64,000 nucleotides of DNA from Hermatobates lingyangjiaoensis (Eukaryota > Arthropoda > Insecta > Hemiptera > Hermatobatidae), in assembly GCA_026182355.1 (NCBI GenBank), contig JAPFBL010000557.1, positions 176,719 to 240,718 of the forward strand, written 5' to 3'. The translations under genes and the position numbers were made by a program. Positions 1-10,680 of this stretch are shown piece by piece. Every line of letters starts with the position of its first letter. Position 1 is the first letter of the stretch. The notes under the pieces were generated by a model. The model searched no databases and had not been told where the DNA came from. It saw only the letters and a list, made by a program, of their open reading frames with translations.

Positions 1-75
1 GTCACTCAACAAATCCAAAGAAAACTTTTACCACTGGACCCAGCAAAAGTGATGAGCTTCTTGGAGGCGTTGAAG
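1..75 (+). CDS. GIGYF-like gene, internal coding exon 1 (5' cut by window)
   Basis: Frame 1 is open from the first base and reads TQQIQRKLLPLDPAKVM then SFLEALK. It ends at AAG|GTGACT, a good donor match; frame 1 meets TAG at 91-93 just after. A second donor at 85 (GGG|GTACTA) has the same phase but fits the consensus less well and would add three residues. The exon starts upstream of the window, so its length and acceptor are unknown. The segment itself is not a recognisable domain. I assign it to the same gene because it is phase 0 and joins an exon of like composition 212 bases downstream. The N-terminal GYF domain of the family is not in the window. Confidence 0.6.
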
Positions 76-287
76 GTGACTGGGGTACTATAGTACAGAA
101 GATGGGGAAGTACAATAGATTTTATAATGCAGCGCTATAGTCACCCTCAAATAATAATAATCATAATCATGTTTGAAACTCCCTTATATAGAAAATACAG
201 AAAACTGTATGTGTCTGCGGAAAAAACAGAGAAGCAGTGTAGCGCTTGGGAAGATGAGTGCTTATATCCAAGTTTTTTTTGTTTTAG

Positions 288-379
288 GATAAAGAAGGTG
301 GTAAGACTGCTCAGGTACAGGCGGCTATGAGGCTCGCGAAACAGTTTGACATGGATTGTCAGGTGCAGAAAATGTTGAG
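288..379 (+). CDS. GIGYF-like gene, coding exon 2
   Basis: The acceptor is a T-rich tract ending TTTTAG at 287 and the donor is GAG|GTAAGA at 380. Only the frame starting at 288 is open; the other two hit TAA or TGA. It reads DKEGGKTAQVQAAMRLAKQF followed by DMDCQVQKML and ends with two bases (AG) of a split codon. The content is a short amphipathic helix just before a glutamine-rich tract, as in the low-complexity middle of GIGYF proteins. No catalytic motif is expected: the family works as a scaffold. The following exon does not accept this phase cleanly at its first acceptor (see exon 3). Confidence 0.7.
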
Positions 380-756
380 GTAAGAAAATTGAATGTCAAT
401 CATGCTCTTATAAGGTTGCCACCTTTTAGATGGCTCAATTATTACTTGGCACCTGTTCTTGTGGATGCAGTGGCTGTCCCACAAGGGAACACACATAGTC
501 CCTAACATTGGGCACTTTGTGATATCATACAATGAAGATTGATTCTACATTGGGGGGAAACCTAAATTGTGCCAAACTCAAGTGTATTTAAAGTAGGGAT
601 CCTGACATTGTACAGGCTCGGAACCGACGGCTAAACAAACGTACTCTTGTCTCAGATTTTTTCACCTTTTTGTGAATAAATGAGGGTTTGAATGGATATT
701 GAACCCTGGATCTATCTGTCTAGAGACGAGTACTTTGTCTATTTTAAGTATATAGA

Positions 757-980
757 TATATAAAAAGATATCACATAAACATTTGAAATAACAATCAATG
801 ATCTAACCACAATAAGAAAATGGGAAAACAAGACTAAGATTCTTTCAACCGTAACAAGCGGTCTTCGTCAGAGTCAGTTGGGTTTTTACTCTGACGAAGA
901 CCTCTTGTTACAGTTGAAAGATCTTAGTCTTGTTTTCCCATTTTCTTATTGTGGTTTGATCATTCATATATATATAACCC
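757..980. mobile_element. Foldback element, GAAGACCGCTTG family
   Basis: The left arm (about 791-875) and right arm (about 887-968) are inverted copies: ACAATAAGAAAATGGGAAAA, CAAGACTAAGAT, CAACCGTAACAAGCGGTCTT. The right arm carries the core CTGACGA-A-GACC...GTT-GAAAGATCTTAGTC on the + strand and the left arm the same on the minus strand. Further single or paired copies lie at 2745-2850, 3395-3500, 5818-5905, 12985-13115, 13520-13740, 14150-14280, 19915-20035, 20415-20560, 24820-25000, 31780-32250, 35280-35395 and 40660-40860. Confidence 0.75.
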
Positions 981-1424
981 TCCACCGACTTTATAGGTGG
1001 GTGGACGCTTTCAAGTCTCTACTCCGTTTCTTTTTCTTCTCTCCTAAAGACAGCAAAAAATCTTTTTTTGGGTTTTCTAGTTGTATCCTTAAATAATGAG
1101 GTTATTGTTTAATGAAATTGTCTATTTCTGTAGTATTTTCAATAATCATATTTATTCAGAAACTTCTTTTAGTATATACAAATGTAGAGCAGGTATTTCT
1201 TTATGCTTGTTGAGCTAGTATGGTATATCCTATATACCCATGGCATTTATATTGCATTGTTATGTAGTTTAACAAAAACTTTTTTTTTACTTTCTCCATG
1301 AATTAGGTAGTGAAAAGAACCCATTGCAACTCGAAGGAGAAATGTCCTCGCGCTCTCTTTCCCCTCACAATCATTCTCTCTCTCTCACTCTCTCTCCTCC
1401 CTCCCTCCCTCCCTCCCTCCTTCT

Positions 1425-1476
<52 letters not shown>

Positions 1477-1725
1477 CCTCCTTCTAACTCTCTCTCTCTT
1501 TCTTGCCCTCTGACTCTCTTTATTACCCTAGCACCACCATTCTATCGCTCTATCTCTCCCTCCATCTTCTTACCCAGATTGCATTGGAAGACTTCTCGAA
1601 TGATGTTCAAAGTACGAGTATCTACAAATGTAACGGTCATGCATAGCGTATAATTAAATATATACGGTACTCATACTGTGAGTTATAAGTAATAGTTGAT
1701 AATTAACATTATCAATATGTTTCAG

Positions 1726-1931
1726 GCAACAACAACAGCAACAACAAATTCAGCAGCAGCAGCAACAACAACAACAACAACAACAAACAGCAGCAACAAC
1801 AACAACAACAGCAGCAGCAGCAACAGTCTACACCACCTCAGGGAGGAGGTAGAGGAGGAACAGAGCAAGGGCAAATGCTGCAAGGTCAACAAATGAAATG
1901 GCCTCCTATGAACTGGCCTGAACATCATCAG
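1726..1931 (+). CDS. GIGYF-like gene, coding exon 3 (polyglutamine, frame problem)
   Basis: The acceptor ATATGTTTCAG ends at 1725 and the donor is CATCATCAG|GTGAAT. The second half reads in one frame as poly-Q, then STPPQGGGRGGTEQGQ and MKWPPMNWPEHHQ, and ends in phase 0 to match exon 4. The first half is poly-Q in a different frame (R, seven Q, I, then Q). The two Q frames are separated by one extra A in AAA at about 1785-1787. From the 1726 start, exon 2's two-base overhang leads to a stop at the TAG of GGTAGAGG. An acceptor 13 bases further on (CAACAG|CAAC, exon start 1739) restores the frame with S/N-rich residues. An indel or an assembly error is the alternative. Confidence 0.65.
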
Positions 1932-2190
1932 GTGAATATCATAAGCAGATAAGGTGATGTGAAGTCGGAGGGATGCATGGTAATGTTTGTTGACTAAGAG
2001 GGGGAGCTAGAGGATGTACAGAACAAGGTTAAGAAATGAAATGGCCTAAGCATCATCAGGTGAATATTATAGGTAGTGATGTGAAGTCGGAGGTATGCAT
2101 GGTAATGTTTGTTGACTGAGAGAGGGAGCTAAATGATGTACAGAACAAGGTTAAGAAATGAAATGGCCTAAGCATCTTCAGGTTAATATC
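1842..2190 (+). repeat. Tandem copies of exon 3 end plus its donor
   Basis: The exon 3 stretch GGAGGTAGAGG...ATGAAATGGCC...CATCATCAG|GTGAATATCATAAG recurs downstream. GGAGCTAGAGGATGTACAGA followed by ATGAAATGGCC...CATCATCAG|GTGAATATTAT appears at about 2000-2075. A third copy with CATCTTCAG|GTTAATATCATAAG ends near 2190. The intronic part of the unit (GTGAAGTCGGAGG, GCATGGTAATGTTTGTTGACT) is also duplicated. Unit lengths are about 143 and 120 bases. The copies are diverged and carry in-frame stops, so they look like relics rather than alternative exons. Confidence 0.8.
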
Positions 2191-4391
2191 ATAAGCAGTG
2201 TTGAGAACATCAATATTAGACGCACGAGTTGCTCTCACGTCAGTTGGCCATTACTAAAGCCCACATTTGTGTGTTCCCTGTTTTCTTTTAACATATTTAG
2301 AATTTTGTTGAGTAGTCCTCATACGTTCTTGTTTCCTATAACACATTCTGAAGCATGGCTTGTGTTGTTGTTTTTAGCCTTTTAAATATTATTCTTGAAT
2401 AGAACGGACATGTAGTTCATATATGTTCTTGAGGTAAACTCGATCTGCAAGTGCTTTCGTGTGAACTCTAGTAGATCTAGGTCTGAACTTCAACGAGGTT
2501 CACAGGGGGAATAGTATTTTGAGTTTACAAGCATATATCAAGATATCATTACTAAGATATATCAAATCGTATGAACTGACCGTTAGAATATTCAAAAAAA
2601 TAATAATCAAGACAGAAGGTCCATATTCTCGTTAGTTTGTTATAGTGATTCAATGCTTTATCCATGTTCGTCATCAGGAAGAGAGTAGATGGGAAGAAAA
2701 AGGGATACATATATATATCAAAAGAAACCTTTTCTGCATCTAGTGTTTCAGTTGGGTTTTTTACTCTGACGAAGACCGCTTGTCACGGTTGAAAGATCTT
2801 AGATTTGTTTTTCCATTTCTTTTTGTGGTTTGATCATTGATTGTTATTTCACGTGTTTACGTGAAATCTTTATATATATATATATATATATATAAGACTC
2901 ACTTTTCAATATTTTGACCGCCATTACGGTCTAAATATTGAAAAGTGAATCTTTGTTATGTTTCTGTCTATGTGTTACAGTTTTTTTAAGTATATATACA
3001 TATATCCTGCCGGACCGTTTTTCGTTTATCATGGTATATACGAGTATATATAAACTATATTGACACAAAGAACACTCAGAAATGAAACAGAGACTCACTA
3101 CTATATTTCGATGTCCTCGTCATCAGGAAGATAGAAACGAATCGTTTCTTATTGTGGTTTGATCATTGATATATATATATATGATGTAATTTTTGTAGGG
3201 TTGAGGTCTAATTATTTGAAACTAGTCCTTTTGTCGATGTTTCGAGATATATTTATGTCATCTTCAGGGCTTGGAAATCTGTTTCTGTTATTACCTTAAT
3301 TTACTCTGTTAATAACAGAGTTATTTCTTATAAGAAAGAAAAATAGTGTTAAATATATGTGGTCGAGATTGGAAAACATTCGTATATATATATATATATC
3401 AATGATCAAACCACAATAAGAAAATGGGAAAACAAGACTAAGATCTTTCAACCGTAACAAGCGGTCTTCGTCAGAGTTAAAACCCAACTGAAACACTAGA
3501 TGCAGAAAACATCTTGTGACGAGTTGGGAAGAGTGGTATTTTAAAAGGGTGAAAGCGCAGGAAAGGACTAATGTCCAGAAAGGGATGTTTGGGGAAACAA
3601 ACGAGTACAGTAAGAAAAAGTAAAAAACTATCCGCTAGCTGTCAACCCTCTTTGAAGAGGCTATTGCCCTCGTGACGAAAGTATCAAGTTTGAAGAGACC
3701 GTTACTAATGTTTATAATATTAGATCTATTAAATTTAATTAGAGATGATTCAATAATATTTCTTAACAACATTGATTTTTCATAAAATCAATGTTATTTC
3801 AAGTGTTTATGTGAAATCTTTTTATATAATGTTATGTATATTGGCATACTTTGGGATCAGATCTTCTTCTAATAATATATCATTAAATAATTTGCTTACT
3901 TTATGCCATGTGGGATAAATTAAATAATAAAGAAGAAGCTGAACCTTAACGATCAAGCCAATTGTTTTTCCAGAATTTTAAAGTTACACACGTGAAAAAG
4001 ACATAACAACTATATAGTGATTTAAGTAATGTGTAAAATTCATGTAGGGTATCTAGAAACAAACCTGTTAACACAAGGTTATGTTTAGATTTATTAATGT
4101 AGATTGAAAATTTTTAAAGTATATTTTATTATTATGTTTAAATGAATTGAATTAAGTGATGTTAGTGTAAATAAGCATTGTATTAAGAATTGTAAAAATA
4201 ATTCCTTGATAATGGTCAGTATAAACCGAAATGTTGGACCCAATGTAAATACGGAAAATAAAAACAAATCATTCGGTGAGTTGATTTATATAGTACCTGA
4301 AAGATGGAGGAATTATGTCAGAAAACTTGAGAAGGTATGTAGGAAGCATACAAGGCTTGAAGTAGGAAAGTTATTTAATGATGAATGTTAC

Positions 4392-4428
<37 letters not shown>

Positions 4429-4429
4429 C

Positions 4430-4645
4430 AAAACTAAAGTTTATCGGGATCGGTCAGTTCTTCAGGTTCAAATTAAACTCTCATTGCCAACGTTTCGGTC
4501 TTTATTTAAAACCTTTTTTTCATAGGCCTAATAAAAAAGTAAAAAACTAGTAGGCCTATGAAAAAGGTTTTAAATAAACCAATAACGAAACATTGGCAAT
4601 GAGAGTTAAATTTGAACCTGAAGAACTGACCGAGTCCCGATAAAT
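4430..4645. mobile_element. Foldback element of the AACGTTGGCAATGAGAG family
   Basis: The left arm (TTTATCGGGATCGGTCAGTT, CTCATTGCCAACGTTTCGG, AAACCTTTTTTTCATAGGCC) is repeated inverted to the right, ending CCGAGTCCCGATAAA. The same family occurs at 13260-13505, 40415-40640, 40010-40370, 47400-47600, 48060-48240 and 51500-51840. The motif GACCGAAACGTTGG matches the GAA plus palindromic ACGT plus U end of the hammerhead-like cores. Confidence 0.7.
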
Positions 4646-4689
4646 CTAGTTTTGTTTCTATTCCACGGTCGATACTTTTATCAATATTT

Positions 4690-4985
4690 ATACAAATATA
4701 TATGTAGTAATTAAAAGAAACGGTCCAGCGGACTTTTAAATAATAAACCAATTAAAAAGAAGATAGCACGCAGATAGACACAGGATAACTCACTTCTATA
4801 TTTCCACCATCGTCGTCATCAGGAAGTGAAGAGTCCCGCAGGAATGCAGAGCAGCGACTCAGCCTTTCTGCGGAACTCTTCGCCTCCTGATGACCACTGG
4901 TCGAAATATAGAAGTGTGTCTATATGTGTGCTATCTTCTTTTTAATTGGTTTATTATTTAAAAGTCCGCTGGACCATTTCATTAA
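4690..4985. mobile_element. Foldback element, diverged relative of 5050-5350
   Basis: Inverted arms share ACGGTCCAGCGGACTTTTAA, AAGAAGATAGCACGCAGATA and a hammerhead-like core (CTGATGACC-ACT-GGTCGAAATATAG at about 4888-4912). The inner loop holds GAGTCCCGCAGGAATGC and its inverted, mutated partner. It sits immediately after another foldback (4430-4640). Confidence 0.7.
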
Positions 4986-5049
4986 ATATACTATATATAT
5001 AAATATATTATTGAATCTGTTATATATATATATATATATATATATATAC

Positions 5050-5350
5050 CACAATTAAAAGAAACGGTCCAGCGGACTTTTTTAAAATAAAATAAAAAAC
5101 GAAGGAAACACACAGAAAGACACAGACATAACTCACATCGATATTTCGACAATCGTCGTCATCAGGAGGTGCGAAGAGCGAAGAGTCCCGCAGGAAGACA
5201 GGGCGGTACCGCGGTACAGGGCGGAGTACCGCCCTGTCTTCCTGCGGGACTCTTCGCTCTTCGCACCTCCTGATGACGACGATTGTCGAAATATCGATGT
5301 GAGTTATGTCTGTGTCTTTCTGTGTGTTTCCTTCGTTTTTTATTTTATTT
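5050..5350. mobile_element. Foldback element with hammerhead-like motifs in both arms
   Basis: The inverted arms run from about 5062 to 5200 and from about 5225 to 5345, centred on a GGGCGGTACCGC palindrome. Both carry ACGAAGGAAACACACAG, the CTGATGAC-GAC-GATT-GTC-GAAATATC core and the CCCGCAGGAAGACAGG block. This is the same family as 9738-10680 without the endonuclease fragment. TA microsatellites flank it on both sides (near 5020-5048 and 5351-5368). Confidence 0.75.
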
Positions 5351-6038
5351 TATATATATATATATATAAGTTAAGTTCTTGCCTCTCAATATTGTTTTTT
5401 AAAAAAAGTTTTTATTTTACTAATTACAATATTGGTTTAATAATTTACTATTAGATTATTCTAATAGGAGTCTGTCTAATAATGATAAAAATATAATATA
5501 AGAAATAATACGATTAAATAATTGATAATAAGCCTCTTGAGACAAGACAGAGTCAAGACTAAGGATTCGACAAGACTGAATGGAAGGTTGGACAAGACGA
5601 AATGAGAGTTTGGACAAGACTGGAGCTGCGGCGCAGCGCTAGCTCTTTTATTAAGTTTGAATGCTTTCAAAGCACTGAGTTCAACACTCCTGCTGGTGCA
5701 GCTGCCACTGGGATAAAGAAAGTGGTTGTTTGCTACCAGATAACTTATAACGGTCCAGCGACTTTTAAATAAATACCAATAAAAAGAAGATAGCACACAG
5801 ATGGATCAAAAACCCAACATCTCGGTTGGGTTTTTGACTCTGACGAAGACAGCTTGTTACGGTTGAAAAGTCTTAGTCTTGTTTTCCCATTTCTTATTGT
5901 GTCAATGAAATATGTAGTAAAACAAGTCTGTAAAGTATATAGTTGGCTTGATAATTTTGGTTTTAGTATTTAAATGGTATTAGAATAAATAATAGTGAAG
6001 TGTATTTAGATGTGTAAGGAGTGTTTGTACTGTCACAG

Positions 6039-6311
6039 CTGCTGGAGGGTGGCCAGCACAGTCACCAAGAGCAAGCCTCCAATCAGCTAAGAGCCCTACT
6101 AGCGCAGATGAAAGTCAGCCAGCAAATGAAAAGCTTTCGACAGCAGCACCCCAACCCTGAAGTCGTGGAGAAGCTGATGACACTGCACCAGCAGCTGGCC
6201 TCGTCTTCGCCTCAAAGCCAGCCCGAGCTGCACAGTCCTGGGGGCGGTGTGCCGCCCTTCCTGCCCCAGAGCTTTCCCCCGCCTGTCTCCACTAGCTCTA
6301 ACCACCACCAG
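6039..6311 (+). CDS. GIGYF-like gene, coding exon 4 (Pro/Gln-rich)
   Basis: The acceptor GTACTGTCACAG ends at 6038 and the donor CACCAG|GTATAA begins at 6312. The exon is 91 codons, phase 0 at both ends. It reads LLEGGQHSHQEQASNQLRAL, then an MKVSQQMKSF helix, VEKLMTLHQQL, and a proline-rich tail PGGGVPPFLPQSFPPPVSTS ending NHHQ. Sequence in this exon is GC-richer than the intron and has coding-like composition. Its last ~90 bases are the part amplified in the following 138-bp array. Proline-rich, disordered segments like this lie between the GYF domain and the charged helix in the family; no specific partner can be named from the sequence. Confidence 0.8.
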
Positions 6312-7885
6312 GTATAACACATCACTGCGTATCGTAACATACCACAGTAACATAGCCAGCCCGAGCTGCACAGTCCTGGGGGCGGTGTGCCGCCCTTCCT
6401 GCCCCAGAGCTTTCCCCCGCCTGTCTCCACTAGCTCTAACCACCACCAGGTATAACACATCACTGCGTATCGTAACATACCACAGTAATATAACTAGCCC
6501 GAGCTGCACATACTTGGGGGCAGTGTGCCGCCCTTCCTGCCCCAGAGCTTTCCCCCGCCTGTCTCCACTAGCTCTAACCACCACCAGGTATAACACATCA
6601 CTGCGTATCGTAACATACCACAGTAATATAGCCAGCCCGAGCTGCACAGTCCTGGGGGCGGTGTGCCGCCCTTCCTGCCCCAGAGCTTTCCCCCGCCTGT
6701 CTCCACTAGCTCTAACCACCACCAGGTATAACACATCACTGCGTATCGTAACATACCACAGTAACATATCCAGCCCGAGCTGCACAGTCCTGGGGGCGGT
6801 GTGCCGCCCTTCCTGCCCCAGAGCTTTCCCCCGCCTGTCTTCACTAGCTCTAACCACCACCAGGTATAACACATCACTGCGTATCGTAACATACCACAGT
6901 AACATAGCCAGCCCGAGCTGCAGAGTCCTGGGGGGCAGTGTGCCGCCCTTCCTGCCCCAGAGCTTTCCCCCGCCTGTCTCCACTAGCTCTAACCACCACC
7001 AGGTATAACACATCACTGTGTATCGTAACATACCACAGTAACATATCCAGCCCGAGCTGCACAGTCCTGGGGGTGGTGTGCCGCCCTTCCTGCCCCAGAG
7101 CTTTCCCCCGCCTGTCTCCACTAGCTCTAACCACCACCAGGTATAACACATCACTGTGTATCGTAACATAGCCAGCCCGAGCTGCACAGTCCTGGGGGCG
7201 GTGTGCCGCCCTTCCTGCCCCAGAGCTTTACCCCGCCTGTCTCCACTAGCTCTAACCACCACCAGGTATAACACATCACTGTGTATCGTAACATACCACA
7301 GTAACATAGCCAGCCCGAGCTGCACAGTCCTGGGGGCGGTGTGCCGCCCTTCCTGCTGCAGAGCTTTGCCCCGCCTGTCTCCACTAGCTCTTACCACCAC
7401 CAGGTATAACACATCACTGCGTATCGTAACATACCACAGTAACATAGCCAGCCCGAGCTGCACATACCTGGGGGCGGTGTGCCGCCCTTCCTGCTGCAGA
7501 GCTTTCCCCCGCCTGTCTCCACTAGCTCTAACCACCACCAGGTATAACACATCACTGCGTATCGTAACATACCACAGTAACATAGCCAGCCCGAGCTGCA
7601 CAGTCCTGGGGGCGGTGTGCCGCCCTTCCTGCCGCAGAGCTTTCTCCCGCCTGTCTCCCCTAGCTCTAACCACCACCAGGTATATAACACATCACTGTGT
7701 ATCGTAACATACCACAGGAACATATCCAGCCCGAGCTGCACAGTCCTGGGGGCGGTGTGCCGCCCTTCCTGCCCCAGAGCTTTCCCCCGCCTGTCTCCAC
7801 TAGCTCTAACCACCACCAGGTATAACACATCACTGTGTATCGTAACATACCACAGTAACATAGCCAGCCCGAGCTGCACAGTCCT
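6222..7885 (+). repeat. 138-bp tandem array spanning the exon 4 donor (12 donor copies)
   Basis: The unit consists of the last 90 bases of exon 4 (CCCGAGCTGCAC...CACCAG) followed by about 48 intronic bases beginning GTATAACACATCACTG. Donor copies fall at 6312, 6450, 6588, 6726, 6864, 7003, 7141, 7266, 7404, 7542, 7680 and 7820. One unit is 13 bases short (before 7266). One copy has an extra G that breaks its frame (near 6930). Ten of the eleven extra 90-base segments stay open in the exon 4 frame. Long open frames on both strands here arise only from the period of 46 codons. Confidence 0.95.
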
Positions 7886-8029
7886 GTATATCTTGATCGT
7901 GAGTCTATCTATCATACAACTGTAGGCTGTTTGGTATTGAAATTTCGTCAGACTGGTAATATCTTAGACAAACCACCAAGTGGTTCTTCAAGAGTGTCTG
8001 ATGATATCAGAATACGCGTCATCGAAAAG

Positions 8030-8380
8030 GTTGAAAATAGTCCCTTAGATAAGATAGTACCGTAGATAAGATAGTCCCTTAGATAGGATAGCCCCGTAGA
8101 TAAGATAGTCCCTTAGATGGGATAGTCCCGTAGATAAGATAGTCCCCTAGATAGGATAGTCCCGTAGATAAGATAGTCCCGTAGATAAGATAGTCCCTTA
8201 GATAGGATAGTCCCTTAGATAGAATAGTCCCGTAGATAAGATAGTTCCTTAGATAAGATAGTCGATTAGATAGAATAGTCCCGTAGATAAGATAGTCCCT
8301 TAGATAGGATAGTCCCTCAGATAAGATAGTCCTTAGATAGAATAGTCCCGTAGATAAGATGGTCCCTTAGATAAGCTTGT
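8030..8380. repeat. Short tandem array, about 18-bp unit
   Basis: Imperfect copies of GATAGTCCCGTAGATAA and GATAGTCCCTTAGATAG alternate about 19 times in intron 4, ending 160 bases before exon 5. CCCGTAG and CCCTTAG variants alternate, suggesting a 36-bp higher-order unit. There is no coding sign. Confidence 0.9.
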
Positions 8381-8541
8381 TTTAAATAAAATAAGGTTTA
8401 TATAATGAATGTTGTGTTAAATGTATTGGCGCGCGACTTACAGCCCACGCTGTACACTCTCAAAGGGAGTCTAGAAGCAGACAATGGTTGACAAAGCCCT
8501 GACTCTTTAGATGAATGATTGGTTTGTTTGTTTTGTTGTAG

Positions 8542-8643
8542 GTGGACTCGATTTGGGCTGGAGGAGGCAACGTTAGCAGTTGGCACAGACCCCATTCGCA
8601 AGTCATTACCAGTAAACCCATTAAGACTGAGAAACAAGTAATA
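8542..8643 (+). CDS. GIGYF-like gene, coding exon 5
   Basis: The acceptor TTTGTTTTGTTGTAG ends at 8541 and the donor ATA|GTAAGT starts at 8644. The exon has 34 codons, phase 0 at both ends, and follows NHHQ of exon 4. It reads VDSIWAGGGNVSSWHRPHSQ then VITSKPIKTEKQVI. The SIW motif followed by a basic linker into a charged helix resembles the SLWDI-type segment before the long Glu/Lys/Arg helix in vertebrate GIGYF1/2; that correspondence is by eye. The splice sites are strong. Confidence 0.82.
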
Positions 8644-8734
8644 GTAAGTCAAGATAGATGTGTCACAATTCCATTCTTTTATATAATATATGTCACTCTA
8701 GAAGCTCTATACTAATAGAGACGGTACGTCTCTA

Positions 8735-9385
8735 TAGAGGAGGGATGAGGGAGAGAGAGAGAAAGGGATGAGGGAGGGAGAGAGGGATGAGAGAGAGAAA
8801 GAGAGGGATAAGAGAGAGAGAGAGAGGAATGATAGAGAGAGAGAGGGAGAGAGAAAGAAAGAGAGGAATGAGAAAGAGGGAGAGAGGAATGATAGAGAGA
8901 GAGAGGGATGTGAGAAAAAGAGAGAGGGAAAGAGGAATGATAGAGAGAGAGAGAGAGAGAGAGGGAGGAATGATAAGAAAGAGAGGGATGAGAGTAAGAA
9001 AGAGAGGGAGGATCAGAGAAAGAAAGAGAGGGATAAGAGAGAGAGGAATGATAGAGAGGGATACGAGAGAGAGAGGGATTAAAGAAAGAGAGAGGGGGAT
9101 AAGAGAAAAAAAGTGAGGGATAAGGGAGAGAGGGATGAGAGAAAGAAAGAGTGGGATACGAGAGAGAGGGAGGAATGATTGAGAGGGAGAGATGAGAGTA
9201 AGAAACAGAGGGAGGGAGGGCGGAATGATAAAGAGAGAGAGAGAGAGAAAGAGAGGGATACGAGAGAGAGAGGGATGAGAGAAAGAAAGTGAGGGATAAG
9301 GGAGAGAGGGATGAGAGAAAGAAAGAGAGAGGGGGAGGGCAGAATGATAAAGAGAGAGGGATGAGAGAAAGAGAGGGAGGGAAGC
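8735..9385. repeat. GA-rich polypurine microsatellite in intron 5
   Basis: About 650 bases of GAGAGAGGGATGAGAGAAAGA-type repeats, purines almost exclusively on the + (transcribed) strand. It begins 90 bases after the exon 5 donor. Such tracts can form triplex or R-loop structures. The open frames seen here are low-complexity artefacts. Confidence 0.95.
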
Positions 9386-9669
9386 TAGGCTATTCTCTGC
9401 CTTAAACGACAATCATCAAATACAAGTGGATACAGTTAGTTTATGTTTATTATACATAATAATAATAATATTGTCTATGTTTAATAAAGGTATAGTTTGC
9501 TTAAGATAACGAAATTGGAGTAGCCTAGGCTACTCAGTCTTACTGTGGCTCATTGTGAATTACGAATACCAGGATGATAACTTATGCTGTGACGAAGAAA
9601 AAAAAAGTACGGAAACTTGAAAGTACGTTTTCTTGAAGTAGGGAAACTCGAGGTTCGAGTGTATACCAA

Positions 9670-9674
<5 letters not shown>

Positions 9675-9736
<62 letters not shown>
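9675..9736. repeat. CA/TA microsatellite
   Basis: A run of CA repeats continues directly into TA repeats, abutting the left arm of the large foldback element that begins at about 9738. Confidence 0.95.
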
Positions 9737-9737
<1 letters not shown>

Positions 9738-9740
<3 letters not shown>

Positions 9741-10680
9741 AAATAAATTCAAAACGAAGGAAACACACAGAAAGACACAGACATAACTCACATCGATATT
9801 TCGACCATCGTCGTCATCAGGAGGTGCGAAGAGTCCCGCAGGAAGACAGGGCGGTACTGAACTCGGAGACCGCAACCAGTACCCCACCACTTACCACCAA
9901 GCGGGAAGGGAGGGAAGGAAATGAAGAGCCAAATTAAGACGTAAAAGGAACGAGTAAAAATTATAACTATAAAAAATTATAAAAAAGTAGATAAATCAAA
10001 TTAAAATTAATAAAGAAAAAAAATAAATAAAAAATAAATAAACAAATAAATAAATTATAAATAAATTATCGGTTGAGGTTGAGTCCAGGGGAAGAGCGAG
10101 CATCAAGTAAGCATATGTATGCCTCCTCTGAAGCTCTTAGGGTAACTTTATTATTGGATTCGGGGATCTGTTTCAGGATCTGAACCCTGAAACAGTCATT
10201 GAAACTGAGCCCATGCGAGTTCGCATGGATGGCTACAGGATAGTTACTGCGTTGACCGACTGAATGCCCATTCATACGAAGGCTCAACTTATAAGAGCTT
10301 CAGAGGAGGAGGCATACATATGCTTACTTGATGCTCGCTCTTCCCCTGGACTCAACTTCAACCGATAATTTATTTATGATTTATTTATTTTTTTCTTTAT
10401 TAATTTTAATTTGATTTATCTACTTTTTTATAATTTTTTATAGTTATAATTTTTACTCGTTCCTTTTACGTCTTAATTTGGCTCTTCATTTCCTTCCCTC
10501 CCTTCCCGCTTGGTGGTAAGTGGTGGGGTACTGGCTGCGGTCTCCGAGTTCAGTACCGCCCTGTCTTCCTGCGGGACTCTTCGCACCTCCTGATGACGAC
10601 GATGGTCGAAATATCGATGTGAGTTATGTCTGTGTCTTTCTGTGTGTTTCCTTCGTTTTGAATTTATTTTATTTTAAAAA
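9738..10680. mobile_element. Large foldback Penelope-like element relic with endonuclease tails
   Basis: The left arm (about 9738-10133) and right arm (about 10290-10675) are nearly perfect inverted copies of roughly 390 bases with a spacer of about 155 bases. Shared blocks include AACGAAGGAAACACACAG, the hammerhead-like core, GGAAGACAGGGCGGTACTGA and an AT-rich segment. The minus strand at 10078-10230 encodes SHGLSFNDCFRVQ and TLRASEEA...PGLNLNR followed by a stop. A C-terminus with EA...P-LNR is typical of the GIY-YIG endonuclease end of Penelope-like elements. The coding fragment is short, so this is a 3'-end relic with inverted terminal copies. Confidence 0.7.
10582..10623 (+). ncRNA. Hammerhead-ribozyme-like motif (GAUG-loop family)
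   Basis: Reads CUGAUGA, an extra C, stem II GAC-GAUG-GUC, GAA, the palindrome AUAU, then C at the cleavage position. Stem I can form between CGCACCUC before the core and GAUGUGAG after it, with one internal mismatch. The reverse copy lies in the left arm near 9793-9830. Compared with the textbook core there is one extra base between the conserved A and stem II. Activity cannot be judged from sequence. Confidence 0.6.

Noticed and set aside
6099..7676. 525-codon open frame on the minus strand and long plus-strand frames over the 138-bp array
   Set aside because: The period is a multiple of three, so any frame lacking a stop in one unit stays open. The true coding frame is the exon 4 frame.
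8030..8380. CRISPR-like spaced direct repeats
   Set aside because: Spacers are themselves repeats, the unit is about 18 bases, and the context is a eukaryotic intron.
8768..9116. Arg/Glu-rich open frames near the charged-helix exons
   Set aside because: They are GA microsatellite; no splice sites connect them and phases do not fit exons 5 and 6, which join directly.
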